Positions 53,880 through 62,731 are shown, counted from the first letter of the stretch. The stretch is DNA of 64,000 nt from Brevundimonas sp. Leaf363 (GCF_001424025.1 NZ_LMPZ01000002.1:850310-914309), one strand, 5' to 3'. The notes: a model not told the origin generated them from the sequence alone. Translations and numbers: made by a program.

Positions 53880-54761
53880 ATGAAGATCGCGTCGTGGCTG
53901 GCCGCCGGCCTGCTGATCCTGTCCGCCCCCGCCGCCTTGGCCCAAGGCGCAGACGAGCTGCCGGAGGCGGACCTGGGCACCATCACCGTGACCAGTGACG
54001 GTCGGTCCGAGCGGACCGTCATCGACGACTTCGTGGCCGACATCACTTCGATCCACGAGCGGAACGGCCAGGTCGCGACCTTCGACGAGCGTATCTGTCC
54101 CGCCGTCATCAACCTGCCGCCGGCGCAGGCCCAGATCATCAACGACCGCATCGCCCGCGCCGCCCTGATATCCGGTCTGCAGGTCGGCCGTCCGGGGTGC
54201 GAAGGCAACGTTCTCATCATCTTCACCGAGGATTCGGACCGCTTCGTCCCCGCGATGATGAGCCGCTACGGCCGGGTCTTCCGCTGGCACGTCGCGGATC
54301 AGGAGCGCGGCCAGCAACTGCTCAACGAGTTCGCGCGCGACGGGCGCACCGTGCGCTGGTGGCACCTGACGGAGCGCGACACGCTCGGCCACGACGGCGG
54401 ATCGCGCCTGCGTGCGGCCTTCGAGACCGACATCTATCGCGTCATTCAGGTGGTCGACATCAAGCGGGTCGGACGGGTCAATCTGACGGCGCTAGGCGAC
54501 TATCTGGCCATGACGGCTCTCACGCGCATGAGCCCCGATGCGGACCTGGCCGGCCTGGATTCGGTGCTGAACCTATTCACGCCCGGCGATACGCCCGAGG
54601 GCCAGGCCCCGGCGCAGATGACCGATTGGGACCAGGCCTATCTCGAGGCCGTCTACGCGGCGCGCGGCGACACCCGTTCGCAGTTTCTGGCGCAGCACGA
54701 CATCGCCCAGCGCATGCAGCGCCGGATCAACCAGCGCCGCGACGGCCGGTCGATCCGCTGA
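53880..54761 (+). CDS. Secreted protein of unknown function between tig and clpP
   Basis: A 293-residue protein with a clear signal peptide ([22 protein letters not shown]). The mature part contains [20 protein letters not shown], paired cysteines ([14 protein letters not shown] and [13 protein letters not shown]), and a helical C-terminal region ending [14 protein letters not shown] do not recognise the family; it looks like conserved periplasmic hypotheticals of Caulobacterales. The ATG must be the start because the signal peptide begins there, though it abuts the tig terminator and has no ordinary leader. It lies 104 bases before clpP. Confidence 0.75.
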   Translation: MKIASWLAAGLLILSAPAALAQGADELPEADLGTITVTSDGRSERTVIDDFVADITSIHERNGQVATFDERICPAVINLPPAQAQIINDRIARAALISGLQVGRPGCEGNVLIIFTEDSDRFVPAMMSRYGRVFRWHVADQERGQQLLNEFARDGRTVRWWHLTERDTLGHDGGSRLRAAFETDIYRVIQVVDIKRVGRVNLTALGDYLAMTALTRMSPDADLAGLDSVLNLFTPGDTPEGQAPAQMTDWDQAYLEAVYAARGDTRSQFLAQHDIAQRMQRRINQRRDGRSIR

Positions 54762-54865
54762 ACCATCGCGCGCGGCGGCCTTGCGGGTCGCCGCCGGGAA
54801 CGCGATATGCTTGGGACAAGGCGCGCGAACGTGAGTCGCCCGCCGCCAGCACTCGAGAAGGCCTG

Positions 54866-55507
54866 ATGCGCGATCCGATCGACTACATCCAATCGAACCT
54901 CGTCCCCATGGTGGTGGAGCAATCCAGCCGCGGCGAACGCTCGTTCGACATCTTCTCGCGCCTCCTGCGCGAGCGGATCATCTTCCTGACCGGCCCGTTC
55001 GAGGACGGCATGGCGTCGCTGATCTGCGCCCAGCTGCTGTTCCTGGAATCGGAGAACCCGAAGAAGGAAATCAGCATGTATATCAACAGCCCCGGCGGTC
55101 AGGTGACCTCGGCGCTCGCGATCTACGACACCATGCAATACATCAAGAGCCCCGTTTCGACGGTGGTCATGGGCATGGCCGCCTCGGCCGGCTCCCTGAT
55201 CCTTACGGCCGGCGAGGCGGGCCAGCGCATCGCACTTCCGAACGCGCGGGTCATGGTGCACCAGCCCTCGGGCGGCTTCCGCGGCACGGCCTCGGACATC
55301 GAGCGTCACGCCGAGGACATCATCGCCACCAAGCGCCGCCTGAACGAAATCTACGTCCACCACACCGGCCGGACGTACGAAGAGGTCGAGCGCACCCTGG
55401 ATCGCGATCACTTCATGACCGCCGATGAAGCCAAGGCCTGGGGCATCGTGGACCACGTCTATGACCGCCGCGAGCAGGCCGAAGGCGACGGCATCAAGAC
55501 GGTCTGA
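54866..55507 (+). CDS. clpP: ATP-dependent Clp protease proteolytic subunit
   Basis: A 213-residue serine peptidase forming the 14-subunit ClpP barrel. The catalytic Ser (about residue 107) is in [11 protein letters not shown], His in [10 protein letters not shown], and Asp near the C-terminus. The segment [20 protein letters not shown] is typical. GAGAAGG precedes the ATG at 54866. It works with ClpX (56357-57625) and, in Caulobacterales, adaptors such as RcdA to degrade cell-cycle proteins including CtrA. Confidence 0.96.
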   Translation: MRDPIDYIQSNLVPMVVEQSSRGERSFDIFSRLLRERIIFLTGPFEDGMASLICAQLLFLESENPKKEISMYINSPGGQVTSALAIYDTMQYIKSPVSTVVMGMAASAGSLILTAGEAGQRIALPNARVMVHQPSGGFRGTASDIERHAEDIIATKRRLNEIYVHHTGRTYEEVERTLDRDHFMTADEAKAWGIVDHVYDRREQAEGDGIKTV

Positions 55508-55514
55508 TCTCGGT

Positions 55515-56171
55515 CTAGGGCCGCCCCTTGAACACCCTGAACCCGGCCTCTCCGGCGATCGCCAGCATTTCGGTGTCGCCGGAGGTGTCGCCATAGGCGG
55601 CGGCCAAGGTCAGGTCTTCGCCATACGCGGCGCGCAGGCGGCGCACCTTCTCTTCGGCCCGGCAGTTGGGTCCGGAGAAGTCGCCCGTGACGCGGTCATC
55701 CGAACCAAAGGTCAGGGGCGTGCCCAGCAGGCCCTCGGCGCCCAGGCGGGCGGCGAAGGGCGCCACGGTCTCTTCGGGTGAGGCTGTCACGATTACGCGA
55801 TGGGCGCCGCGCGCACCCCAGTCGTTCCAGACCTTGAGCGCATCCGGCCGCATGAACCGCGGCCAGACCTCGTCGGCGAAGCGGGTGGCGAGCTCGGCCA
55901 GTTCGCTGCGCGTGACGCCGGCCAAAAACTCGCGCGTCGCGGCGGCCTTTAGCCGGCCCCGATCGCGGTCACCCGCGTAACCGGCCAGGGCCGGCGCCAG
56001 TTTGACCAGGCCCAGCGCCCACCCTCCGGGTCCCACGCGCCACTTCAGGAAGGCGTTGTAACTGTCGCGAATCGTCAGGGTGCCGTCGAAATCGAAGGCG
56101 ACCACGGGCTGGCCGGGCGATAGGGCAGGCGCGGTCTGGCGTGAAGGGGCTGTCATCCCCATGTCATGCAT
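55515..56171 (-). CDS. HAD-IB family phosphatase
   Basis: A 218-residue haloacid-dehalogenase phosphatase: motif I VVAFDFDGTLT, motif II VIVTASPEE, and motif IV AAYGDTSGDTEML. The cap region FNAFLKWRVGP-like helices place it in the HAD-IB group, which includes phosphoserine and lipid phosphate phosphatases. Several in-frame starts exist (56171, 56162, 56156); I give the longest ATG. It lies alone on the minus strand between clpP and clpX. Substrate unknown. Confidence 0.85.
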   Translation of the reverse strand: MHDMGMTAPSRQTAPALSPGQPVVAFDFDGTLTIRDSYNAFLKWRVGPGGWALGLVKLAPALAGYAGDRDRGRLKAAATREFLAGVTRSELAELATRFADEVWPRFMRPDALKVWNDWGARGAHRVIVTASPEETVAPFAARLGAEGLLGTPLTFGSDDRVTGDFSGPNCRAEEKVRRLRAAYGEDLTLAAAYGDTSGDTEMLAIAGEAGFRVFKGRP

Positions 56172-56356
56172 CCGCCGTGATCCCAAACCAAGCTGACATA
56201 CCGATCGTCCGACCCCTCCGCCGCACTTTGGCGGGGTTGTCGCGGCGGCTGGGATGGGTGATTGTCATTTTTTGAAGACCTTTGCGCCCAGACTCACCGT
56301 CTAAACGCGAAGGAAGCGCGTTCCGCCCCTGGTGGACGCGAGATTGAGAAGGGTCG

Positions 56357-57625
56357 ATGACCAAAGCTGCCGGCACAGACGCCAAGAGCACCCTCTACTG
56401 CTCCTTCTGCGGGAAGAGCCAGCATGAGGTGCGTAAGCTCATCGCCGGACCGACCGTGTTCATCTGCGACGAATGCGTCGAGCTGTGCATGGATATCATC
56501 CGGGAAGAGCACAAGATTTCCTTCAAGACGACGAAGGACGGGGTCCCGACTCCGAAGGAAATCCGCAACGTCCTCGACGACTATGTGATCGGCCAGAGCC
56601 ACGCCAAGAAGGTGCTCTCGGTCGCGGTCCACAACCACTACAAGCGCCTGAACCACGCGACGAAGAACAACGACGTCGAGCTGGCCAAGTCGAACATCAT
56701 GCTGATCGGGCCGACCGGCTCGGGCAAGACGCTGCTGGCGCAGACGCTGGCGCGCATCATCGACGTGCCCTTCACCATGGCCGACGCCACGACCCTGACC
56801 GAGGCCGGTTATGTCGGTGAGGACGTCGAGAACATCATCCTGAAGCTGCTCCAGGCATCCGACTACAACGTCGAGCGGGCCCAGCGCGGCATCGTCTACA
56901 TCGATGAAATCGACAAGATTTCGCGCAAGTCGGACAACCCCTCGATCACCCGTGACGTCTCGGGTGAGGGCGTACAGCAGGCCCTGCTGAAGATCATGGA
57001 AGGCACCGTCGCTTCCGTGCCCCCGCAGGGCGGCCGCAAGCATCCGCAGCAGGAGTTCCTGCAGGTAGATACCGCCAACATCCTGTTCATCGTCGGCGGC
57101 GCCTTCGCCGGCCTCGAGAAGGTGATCTCGGCGCGTGGCGAAGGGGCTTCGATCGGCTTCGGCGCCAAGGTCAAGGACGTGGACGAGCGCCGCACCGGCG
57201 ATATCCTGAAGGGCGTCGAGCCCGACGACCTGATGCGCTTTGGTCTGATCCCCGAGTTCATCGGCCGTCTGCCTGTTCTGGCGACGCTGGAAGACCTCGA
57301 CGAGAAGGCGCTGGTCACCATCCTGACCGAGCCGAAGAACGCCCTGGTCAAGCAGTACAAGCGCCTGTTCGAGATGGAGAATGTGGGACTGACCTTTACC
57401 GATGACGCCCTGAGCGCCGTCGCCAAGAAGGCCATTACCCGCAAGACCGGCGCTCGCGGTCTACGCTCGATCATGGAAGGCATCCTGCTGGAGACCATGT
57501 TCGAACTGCCGACCTTCGAGGGCGTGGAGGAAGTGGTCGTCAACGCCGAGGTGATCGAGGGCAAGGCCCAGCCTCTGCTGATCTACTCCGAGGCGCCGAA
57601 GAAGAAGGCCGACGGCGCGGCCTGA
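56357..57625 (+). CDS. clpX: ATP-dependent Clp protease ATP-binding subunit ClpX
   Basis: A 422-residue AAA+ unfoldase. The N-terminal zinc domain has [11 protein letters not shown] and [10 protein letters not shown]; the AAA domain has Walker A GPTGSGKT, Walker [11 protein letters not shown], and the ClpP-docking IGF loop in [10 protein letters not shown]. The C-terminal sensor 2 region is in [23 protein letters not shown] precedes the ATG. It delivers substrates to ClpP, with RcdA-type adaptors in this order of bacteria. Confidence 0.97.
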   Translation: MTKAAGTDAKSTLYCSFCGKSQHEVRKLIAGPTVFICDECVELCMDIIREEHKISFKTTKDGVPTPKEIRNVLDDYVIGQSHAKKVLSVAVHNHYKRLNHATKNNDVELAKSNIMLIGPTGSGKTLLAQTLARIIDVPFTMADATTLTEAGYVGEDVENIILKLLQASDYNVERAQRGIVYIDEIDKISRKSDNPSITRDVSGEGVQQALLKIMEGTVASVPPQGGRKHPQQEFLQVDTANILFIVGGAFAGLEKVISARGEGASIGFGAKVKDVDERRTGDILKGVEPDDLMRFGLIPEFIGRLPVLATLEDLDEKALVTILTEPKNALVKQYKRLFEMENVGLTFTDDALSAVAKKAITRKTGARGLRSIMEGILLETMFELPTFEGVEEVVVNAEVIEGKAQPLLIYSEAPKKKADGAA

Positions 57626-57654
57626 TCGGCGGCTTCAAACGGCTAGAATGAGGC

Positions 57655-57688
57655 ACGGGCGCCACACAAAGCTGTGGCGCCCGTTTCC
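57655..57688 (+). terminator. Rho-independent terminator of clpX
   Basis: A 12-bp perfect stem (ACGGGCGCCACA / TGTGGCGCCCGT) with loop CAAAGC, then a short TT tract. It makes clpX and lon separate transcription units. Confidence 0.85.
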
Positions 57689-57796
57689 ATGTCCGGCAGT
57701 GGTCGCGCACGTTTCGTCCGCACCCTTATCGCACCGCGCATGACCTGCCCAGCTTGGCCGCCAGATCACGCTTGTGTGGGCCGTTGTTCGGTCACG

Positions 57797-57826
57797 CTTG
57801 AACCGCGATCCACTGGGGCCACATAC
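57797..57826 (+). promoter_or_regulatory. Possible heat-shock (sigma-32) promoter for lon
   Basis: CTTGAAC at 57797-57803, 15 bases, CCACATAC at 57819-57826. It is close to the sigma-32 form CTTGAA-N-CCCCATNT, 112 bases upstream of the lon ATG, in the only non-coding stretch over 300 bases here (57626-57937). The remainder of that gap holds the clpX terminator and no gene. Confidence 0.4.
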
Positions 57827-57937
57827 TCATCCGAACGCCGTCGGAATCGACGGGCCGCGACGAGACTGTCCCCGCATCTTGCAGGGGGCGGCCGTAGCGG
57901 CGGGCCGGCGATCATCAAGGGCCCAGGAGTGCGCATC

Positions 57938-60331
57938 ATGTCTGAGTCAAAAATCCTGCCTGTTCTGCCTCTGCGGGACATCGTCGTCTTCCCGCACATG
58001 GTCGTGCCGCTGTTCGTGGGGCGCGAGAAGTCGGTCAAGGCGCTCGACGAGATCATGAAGGGCGAGAAGCTGATCCTTCTCGCGACCCAGAAGAACTCGG
58101 TCGACGACGATCCGTCGCCGGACGCTATCTATGAGACCGGCGTGCTGGCCACGGTGCTGCAACTGCTGAAGCTGCCGGACGGCACGGTGAAGGTGCTGGT
58201 CGAGGGCAAGAGCCGCGCCCGGCTGATCCGCTTCACCGACCGCGAAGAATATTTCGAGGCCGAGGCCGAATCTCTCGCCGACGAGCCGGGCGAACCCGCC
58301 CAGGCCGAGGCGCTGTCGCGCGCGGTCATCGAGCAGTTCGAGAACTATGTGAAGCTCAACAAGAAGGTGCCGCCCGAGGCCCTGAGCTCCATCCCCCAGA
58401 TCACCGATCCGTCCAAGCTGGCGGACAGCGTCGCCGCGCACCTGTCGGTCAAGATCACCGACAAGCAGGCGCTGCTGGAGATGATCGAAACGCCGCGCCG
58501 TCTGGAGCGGGTCTACGGCCTGATGGAAGGCGAGATTTCCGTCCTTCAGGTCGAGAAGAAGATCCGCTCGCGCGTGAAGCGCCAGATGGAGAAGACCCAG
58601 CGCGAGTACTATCTCAACGAGCAGATGAAGGCGATCCAGCGCGAGCTGGGCGAGACCGACGATCAGCGCGACGAGATCATGGAGCTCGAGAAGCGCATCC
58701 GGAAGGTCAAGCTGTCCAAGGAAGCGCGGGCCAAGGCGGACGCCGAGGTCAAGAAGCTGCGCAACATGAGCCCGATGTCGGCGGAATCGACGGTGGTGCG
58801 CAACTACCTTGACTGGCTGCTGTCGATCCCGTGGGGCAAGGCCAAGCAGAAGCCCATCGACCTGCAGAAGGCCGAGGACATCCTCGAGGAGGATCACTTC
58901 GGCCTGGAGAAGGTCAAGGAACGGATCGTCGAGTATCTGGCCGTCCAGGCTCGCACCGGCTCGCTGAAGGGGCCGATCCTGTGCCTGGTCGGACCTCCGG
59001 GCGTCGGCAAGACCTCGCTGGCCAAGTCGATCGCCAAGGCGACCGGGCGTGAATACGTCCGCATGTCGCTGGGCGGCGTACGCGACGAGGCCGAGATCCG
59101 TGGGCACCGCCGCACCTACATCGGCTCCATGCCCGGCAAGATCATCCAGTCGATGAAGAAGGCGAAAACCACCAACGCCTTCGTCCTGCTGGACGAAATC
59201 GACAAGCTGGGCGCCGACTGGCGCGGCGATCCTTCGTCGGCCCTGCTGGAGGTGCTGGACCCGGCTCAGAACTCGACCTTCGGTGACCACTATCTGGAGG
59301 TCGACTACGATCTGTCGCAGGTCATGTTCGTCACCACGGCGAACAGCCTGAACATGCCTCAGCCCCTGATGGACCGGATGGAGATCATCCGGGTCAGCGG
59401 ATACACCGAGGACGAAAAGGTCGAGATCGCCAAGCGCCACGTCCTGCCCAAGCAGCTGACCGACCACGGCCTGAAGGCCGAGGAGCTGGTCATCCCGGAA
59501 GACACCATCCGCGACCTGATCCGCTACTACACGCGCGAAGCCGGCGTGCGGTCGCTGGAGCGGGCCTTGGGCGGTCTGGCGCGCAAGGCGGTGCGGGAAA
59601 TGGCCAAGACCAAGGTCAAGACCATCACCGTCGACGCGGCCAAGCTGGCCGATTACGCGGGCGTGAAAAAGTATCGCTATGGCGAGACGGACGAGGTGGA
59701 TCAGGTCGGCATCGTCACCGGTCTGGCCTGGACCGAGTTTGGCGGCGATATCCTGACCATTGAGGCGATCAAGATGCCGGGGCGCGGTCGCATGACCGTC
59801 ACGGGCAATCTGAAGGAGGTGATGAAGGAATCGATCTCCGCCGCCGCCTCCTACGTCCGGGCCCGCTCGCTGGCCTTTGGGGTGAAGCCTCCCGTGTTCG
59901 AGAAGACCGACATCCACGTGCACGTGCCGGACGGCGCGACGCCCAAGGATGGTCCCTCGGCCGGTGTGGCCATGACGGTCGCAATGGTCTCGGTGCTGAC
60001 CGGCATCCCGATCCGCAAAGACATCGCCATGACCGGCGAGATCACCCTGCGGGGCCGTGTCACCGCCATCGGCGGCCTGAAGGAGAAGCTGCTGGCGGCT
60101 CTGCGCAGCGGCGTGAAAACGGTGCTGATCCCGCAGGAGAACGAGAAGGATCTCGCCGACGTGCCCGACAATGTGAAGGGCGCGCTGGAGATCGTGCCGA
60201 TCTCGACGGCGGACGAGGCGCTGAAGTGGGCCCTCACCGGCTCGCTGACGCCGGTGGAATGGGACGAGGCGACCGAGCCGTTGCCGGCCCCGCCGCCCGC
60301 CGCCGACGGCGGCGCGGTGGTCGCGCACTAG
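57938..60331 (+). CDS. lon: ATP-dependent protease Lon
   Basis: A 797-residue Lon protease: N-domain (1-310), AAA+ domain with Walker A GPPGVGKTS and Walker B FVLLDEIDKL, and protease domain with the Ser-Lys dyad, Ser674 in KDGPSAGVAM. The position matches the catalytic serine number known for Caulobacter Lon. It degrades misfolded and regulatory proteins such as DnaA and CcrM in that genus. AGGAG lies before the ATG at 57938. Length and motifs are complete. Confidence 0.97.
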   Translation: MSESKILPVLPLRDIVVFPHMVVPLFVGREKSVKALDEIMKGEKLILLATQKNSVDDDPSPDAIYETGVLATVLQLLKLPDGTVKVLVEGKSRARLIRFTDREEYFEAEAESLADEPGEPAQAEALSRAVIEQFENYVKLNKKVPPEALSSIPQITDPSKLADSVAAHLSVKITDKQALLEMIETPRRLERVYGLMEGEISVLQVEKKIRSRVKRQMEKTQREYYLNEQMKAIQRELGETDDQRDEIMELEKRIRKVKLSKEARAKADAEVKKLRNMSPMSAESTVVRNYLDWLLSIPWGKAKQKPIDLQKAEDILEEDHFGLEKVKERIVEYLAVQARTGSLKGPILCLVGPPGVGKTSLAKSIAKATGREYVRMSLGGVRDEAEIRGHRRTYIGSMPGKIIQSMKKAKTTNAFVLLDEIDKLGADWRGDPSSALLEVLDPAQNSTFGDHYLEVDYDLSQVMFVTTANSLNMPQPLMDRMEIIRVSGYTEDEKVEIAKRHVLPKQLTDHGLKAEELVIPEDTIRDLIRYYTREAGVRSLERALGGLARKAVREMAKTKVKTITVDAAKLADYAGVKKYRYGETDEVDQVGIVTGLAWTEFGGDILTIEAIKMPGRGRMTVTGNLKEVMKESISAAASYVRARSLAFGVKPPVFEKTDIHVHVPDGATPKDGPSAGVAMTVAMVSVLTGIPIRKDIAMTGEITLRGRVTAIGGLKEKLLAALRSGVKTVLIPQENEKDLADVPDNVKGALEIVPISTADEALKWALTGSLTPVEWDEATEPLPAPPPAADGGAVVAH

Positions 60332-60340
60332 GCAAGGACA

Positions 60341-60368
60341 GGGCCGGGGCGATGCTCCGGCCCTTTTC
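60341..60368 (+). terminator. Rho-independent terminator of lon
   Basis: GGGCCGGGGC and GCTCCGGCCC pair over ten bases with one G-T pair, loop GAT, followed by TTTT. Confidence 0.85.
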
Positions 60369-60431
60369 TTCGGAGCCTTTTCCATTGATCGGGCGGGGCA
60401 GGGCGGGCAGAACCCGCCTGCACGCATGGAT

Positions 60432-60508
60432 GGGCGGCTAGCTCAGCTGGTCAGAGCATCTCGTTTACACCGAGAGGGTCGGCGGTTCGAACCCGTCGCC
60501 GCCTACCA
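60432..60508 (+). tRNA. tRNA-Val (anticodon TAC)
   Basis: A 77-base cloverleaf: acceptor GGGCGGC / GCCGCCT, discriminator A and CCA, D-arm GCTCAGCTGGTCAGAGC, anticodon loop TTTACAC (TAC, reads GUA), T-loop TTCGAAC. The first pair of the acceptor is G1-U72 instead of G-C. The T-stem also has a G-T pair. The gene is otherwise normal, with encoded CCA. Confidence 0.95.
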
Positions 60509-60657
60509 CGTATCACTGGGTTTGCTGGCCGGATGGCCTGTCTGCTTCCCAGTTTACTACCCGGAAACGCCATTCTGGGGACTGTTTCCTGCACTGTGTT
60601 CCGTTTTTGTTCACGCGAGCGTAACCCTCTCGCCGGGTCGGGCAACCCAGCGACACG

Positions 60658-60894
60658 ATGACCAGACTTCGCACCATCGTCACCCAGGCTGACCTCGATC
60701 AGCTGAAGGCGGCCCACAAGACGCTGACAGATATCTGCGTCGGGCTGCACCCGGCCTGTAACTTCCATCCGCCGCTGTATGCAGCCATCGCGACGGTGAA
60801 GGCCTGCGCGGTCGACTGGTCGGGCCGGCCGGACATCTGGAGTTCAAGCACAGGCAAGCTGGACGGCCGGGCCACGCCGGACGGCCAGTCCTGA
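60658..60894 (+). CDS. Small protein of unknown function
   Basis: A 78-residue protein (MTRLRTIVTQADLDQLKAAH), with three cysteines and a middle hydrophobic helix (PLYAAIATVKACAVDW). I do not recognise it. It follows tRNA-Val by 149 bases and lies one base before the next unknown gene, so the two are probably co-transcribed. No Shine-Dalgarno is obvious. Confidence 0.5.
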   Translation: MTRLRTIVTQADLDQLKAAHKTLTDICVGLHPACNFHPPLYAAIATVKACAVDWSGRPDIWSSSTGKLDGRATPDGQS

Positions 60895-60895
60895 C

Positions 60896-61171
60896 GTGGG
60901 CGGCAACCCGCGCTATCGCCTTTGGACCCGCGACAACTGGCAGGGGTACTGCCCGACGATTGGGCGCATGCTGGACCGGGGCTGGTCTTTCACCATCACC
61001 TGCGGGGCCTGCCGCCTAGAGATGCGCGTCGACACCGACAAGATCATCAAGGCGAAGGGCCGTGACTGGTCGCCTTGGGGCAAGTCGGCCGCGTGCCGGC
61101 GGATCGGCTGCCTGGGGCGGATGAGACTGCGGGCCTACGCGCCGGGGCCGAACGAGTTCATCGGGATCTGA
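60896..61171 (+). CDS. Small cysteine-containing (zinc-ribbon-like) protein
   Basis: A 91-residue protein starting at a GTG (60896). The pattern FTITCGACRLEMRVD and SAACRRIGCLGRMRLRAY gives CxxC and CxxxxC pairs, suggestive of a zinc ribbon. I do not know the family; short zinc-ribbon proteins are frequent in phage and island DNA. It is the second of three small plus-strand genes after tRNA-Val. Confidence 0.5.
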   Translation: MGGNPRYRLWTRDNWQGYCPTIGRMLDRGWSFTITCGACRLEMRVDTDKIIKAKGRDWSPWGKSAACRRIGCLGRMRLRAYAPGPNEFIGI

Positions 61172-61190
61172 TCTCGCGCGTTCCCTCGCC

Positions 61191-61460
61191 ATGACCATAG
61201 ACGACATGGACGAAGCGCTGAGGGCCGATCCCTCCATCGTCGCCTTCACCCTGACCGGCGAAGACTGGTGGGCGCTCGAGGCGCATCAACGCGCGACGCC
61301 GAACAACGAGCCCGGCTGGGGCAAAGGCGGGCTGACGCACCAGGGCGTCATCGTGGGCGTGATGCCCGGCCCGTCGCGCACCTGGACCGAGGCGGAGTGG
61401 CGCGAGACCTGGGGCGTGCTCCCAACGGAATTTGAGATGCATCTGCCGAGGGGTCTCTGA
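61191..61460 (+). CDS. Small protein of unknown function
   Basis: An 89-residue acidic protein (MTIDDMDEALRADPSIVAFT) with many tryptophans (EDWWALEAHQR, RTWTEAEWRETWG). I cannot place it in a family. It is separated by 19 bases from the preceding gene and three bases from the minus-strand microprotein stop. Confidence 0.5.
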   Translation: MTIDDMDEALRADPSIVAFTLTGEDWWALEAHQRATPNNEPGWGKGGLTHQGVIVGVMPGPSRTWTEAEWRETWGVLPTEFEMHLPRGL

Positions 61461-61463
61461 GAG

Positions 61464-61556
61464 TTAAGGCAGACGCGCGCCCATCGAGAACGCGTACAGC
61501 GCAGCGGCGATCAGCACCACGATCGCACCGATCATCACTAGCCGGTTCTTGTTCAT
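61464..61556 (-). CDS. 30-residue single-pass membrane microprotein
   Basis: The peptide MNKNRLVMIGAIVVLIAAAL continues YAFSMGARLP and ends at TAA. It is one hydrophobic helix with a positive N-terminus. AAGGGAG lies seven bases before the ATG, a strong Shine-Dalgarno. It starts 24 bases after the ligase stop on the same strand, so it is probably co-transcribed with the ligase. Function unknown; it is too short for similarity to inform. Confidence 0.6.
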   Translation of the reverse strand: MNKNRLVMIGAIVVLIAAALYAFSMGARLP

Positions 61557-61580
61557 CGTCAGACTCCCTTACCTGAGGTC

Positions 61581-62558
61581 TCAGCCCTCGCGCCGTACTT
61601 CAGTCGGTGCCTTGTCGTCGCGCAAGCCCTTAAAGCTCGCCTGCCGCAGACGCCCGCTGGCCGTCCATTCGGCGATGTCCGCCTGAACCACCACCTCTGG
61701 CTCGATGAAGTGCAGGCTGTCGCCGCCGGTCGCCCTCGGCTGTTCGCCTGCGAACGGCGTGCGCGCCCGCGCCAGCGCCTTCAGCCGGGGCCGCAGCTCC
61801 TTCAGGTGCTCGTCTCGGAACCCGTTCTTGATCGACCCGGCGTAGCGCAGCTGGCCCCGATCATAGACGCCGGTCAGCACGCCCTTGAACCGTCCGTCGG
61901 GCCCGGCCTTCCAGCCGCCCACCACGACCTCCTGACCCGGCCGGCACTTGGATTTGATCCAGACGGCGGTGCGGCCGGAGCGATAGTTCTCGTCCGACCG
62001 CTTCGAGACGATGCCTTCCAGCCGCATGGTGCATGCAGCCTTCAGCAGCGCGCTCGGCTCCGCATCCGGGAAGTGGTCGACGAAGCGAAAGCGCTTGGCC
62101 ACGGCCGGTCCCGCATCAGCCAGCAGCTTCTCCAAGCTCTTCTTGCGGGTCGCCAGCGCATAGGGGCGCAGGTCCGAGTCGCCACGCCACAGGATGTCGA
62201 ACACGAAATAGACCAGCCGCCCCGACGTCCGCCGGTTCAGGTCGCTGCGCAGTTGGCTGAACGCAGGCATACCCTCGGCGTCCACGGCGCACAGCTCGCC
62301 ATCCAGGATGCAGTCCTCGAACGCGGCCGCGTCGGCCGAGTGCGCCGCCAACTTGTCGGTCCAGTCATGACCATTGCGCGTGAACCAGGTCGCGACGCCC
62401 CTCTCGACCCGCAGCTGGAAGCGGAAACCGTCGTACTTGATCTCGTGAATCCACCCGCGCCCCGCCGGCGGCTTCGCCTCGAGGGTCGGATGGGAGAGCG
62501 CCTGAAAGCCCACTGGCATCTTCAGCGTGCGCTCGATGTCCTGCTTTCTGCGGGCCAT
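61581..62558 (-). CDS. Stand-alone ATP-dependent DNA ligase (LigD ligase-domain type)
   Basis: A 325-residue DNA ligase. The adenylation lysine is in IHEIKYDGFRF (KxDG), followed by LDGELCAVD, VYFVFDILW, EGIVSKR, and WIKSKCR as nucleotidyltransferase motifs III-V; an OB-fold domain follows (VVVGGWKAGPDGRFKGVLTG). It lacks the polymerase and nuclease domains of full LigD, and ku is not in the window. It may serve end joining or repair in stationary phase. The ATG at 62558 is the only good start. Confidence 0.9.
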   Translation of the reverse strand: MARRKQDIERTLKMPVGFQALSHPTLEAKPPAGRGWIHEIKYDGFRFQLRVERGVATWFTRNGHDWTDKLAAHSADAAAFEDCILDGELCAVDAEGMPAFSQLRSDLNRRTSGRLVYFVFDILWRGDSDLRPYALATRKKSLEKLLADAGPAVAKRFRFVDHFPDAEPSALLKAACTMRLEGIVSKRSDENYRSGRTAVWIKSKCRPGQEVVVGGWKAGPDGRFKGVLTGVYDRGQLRYAGSIKNGFRDEHLKELRPRLKALARARTPFAGEQPRATGGDSLHFIEPEVVVQADIAEWTASGRLRQASFKGLRDDKAPTEVRREG

Positions 62559-62731
62559 GGCGGCGAGTCGAACACCAAGCTTGGCGATTCGATCCGCTTA
62601 GTTCGTAGAGCGCTCCAAACCGCGAGGCCCGAGCTTCGAATTTCGATAGTAGCTTAGCCGATAAGAGCGTAGTGCAGCACAGCGGATGACCAGCGCATTT
62701 GCGCTGTGACGTCTTCTCAGGCTCACCGCAA

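Noticed and set aside
54780..54815. CTTG...GATAT upstream of clpP, considered as a heat-shock promoter
   Set aside because: The -10 part does not match CCCCAT well enough to report.
57674..57937. In-frame upstream extension of lon by 88 codons
   Set aside because: It overlaps the clpX terminator and is not part of any known Lon; AGGAG fixes the start at 57938.
57947..60427. Very long open frame antisense to lon (over 800 codons)
   Set aside because: High-GC codon bias of lon makes the antisense frame stop-poor; the composition is Arg/His/Gln/Leu-rich with no motif, and lon itself is certain.
60509..61460. Complete prophage or integrative element at tRNA-Val
   Set aside because: No integrase, capsid, terminase or direct repeat is visible in the window; only a possible remnant is reported.
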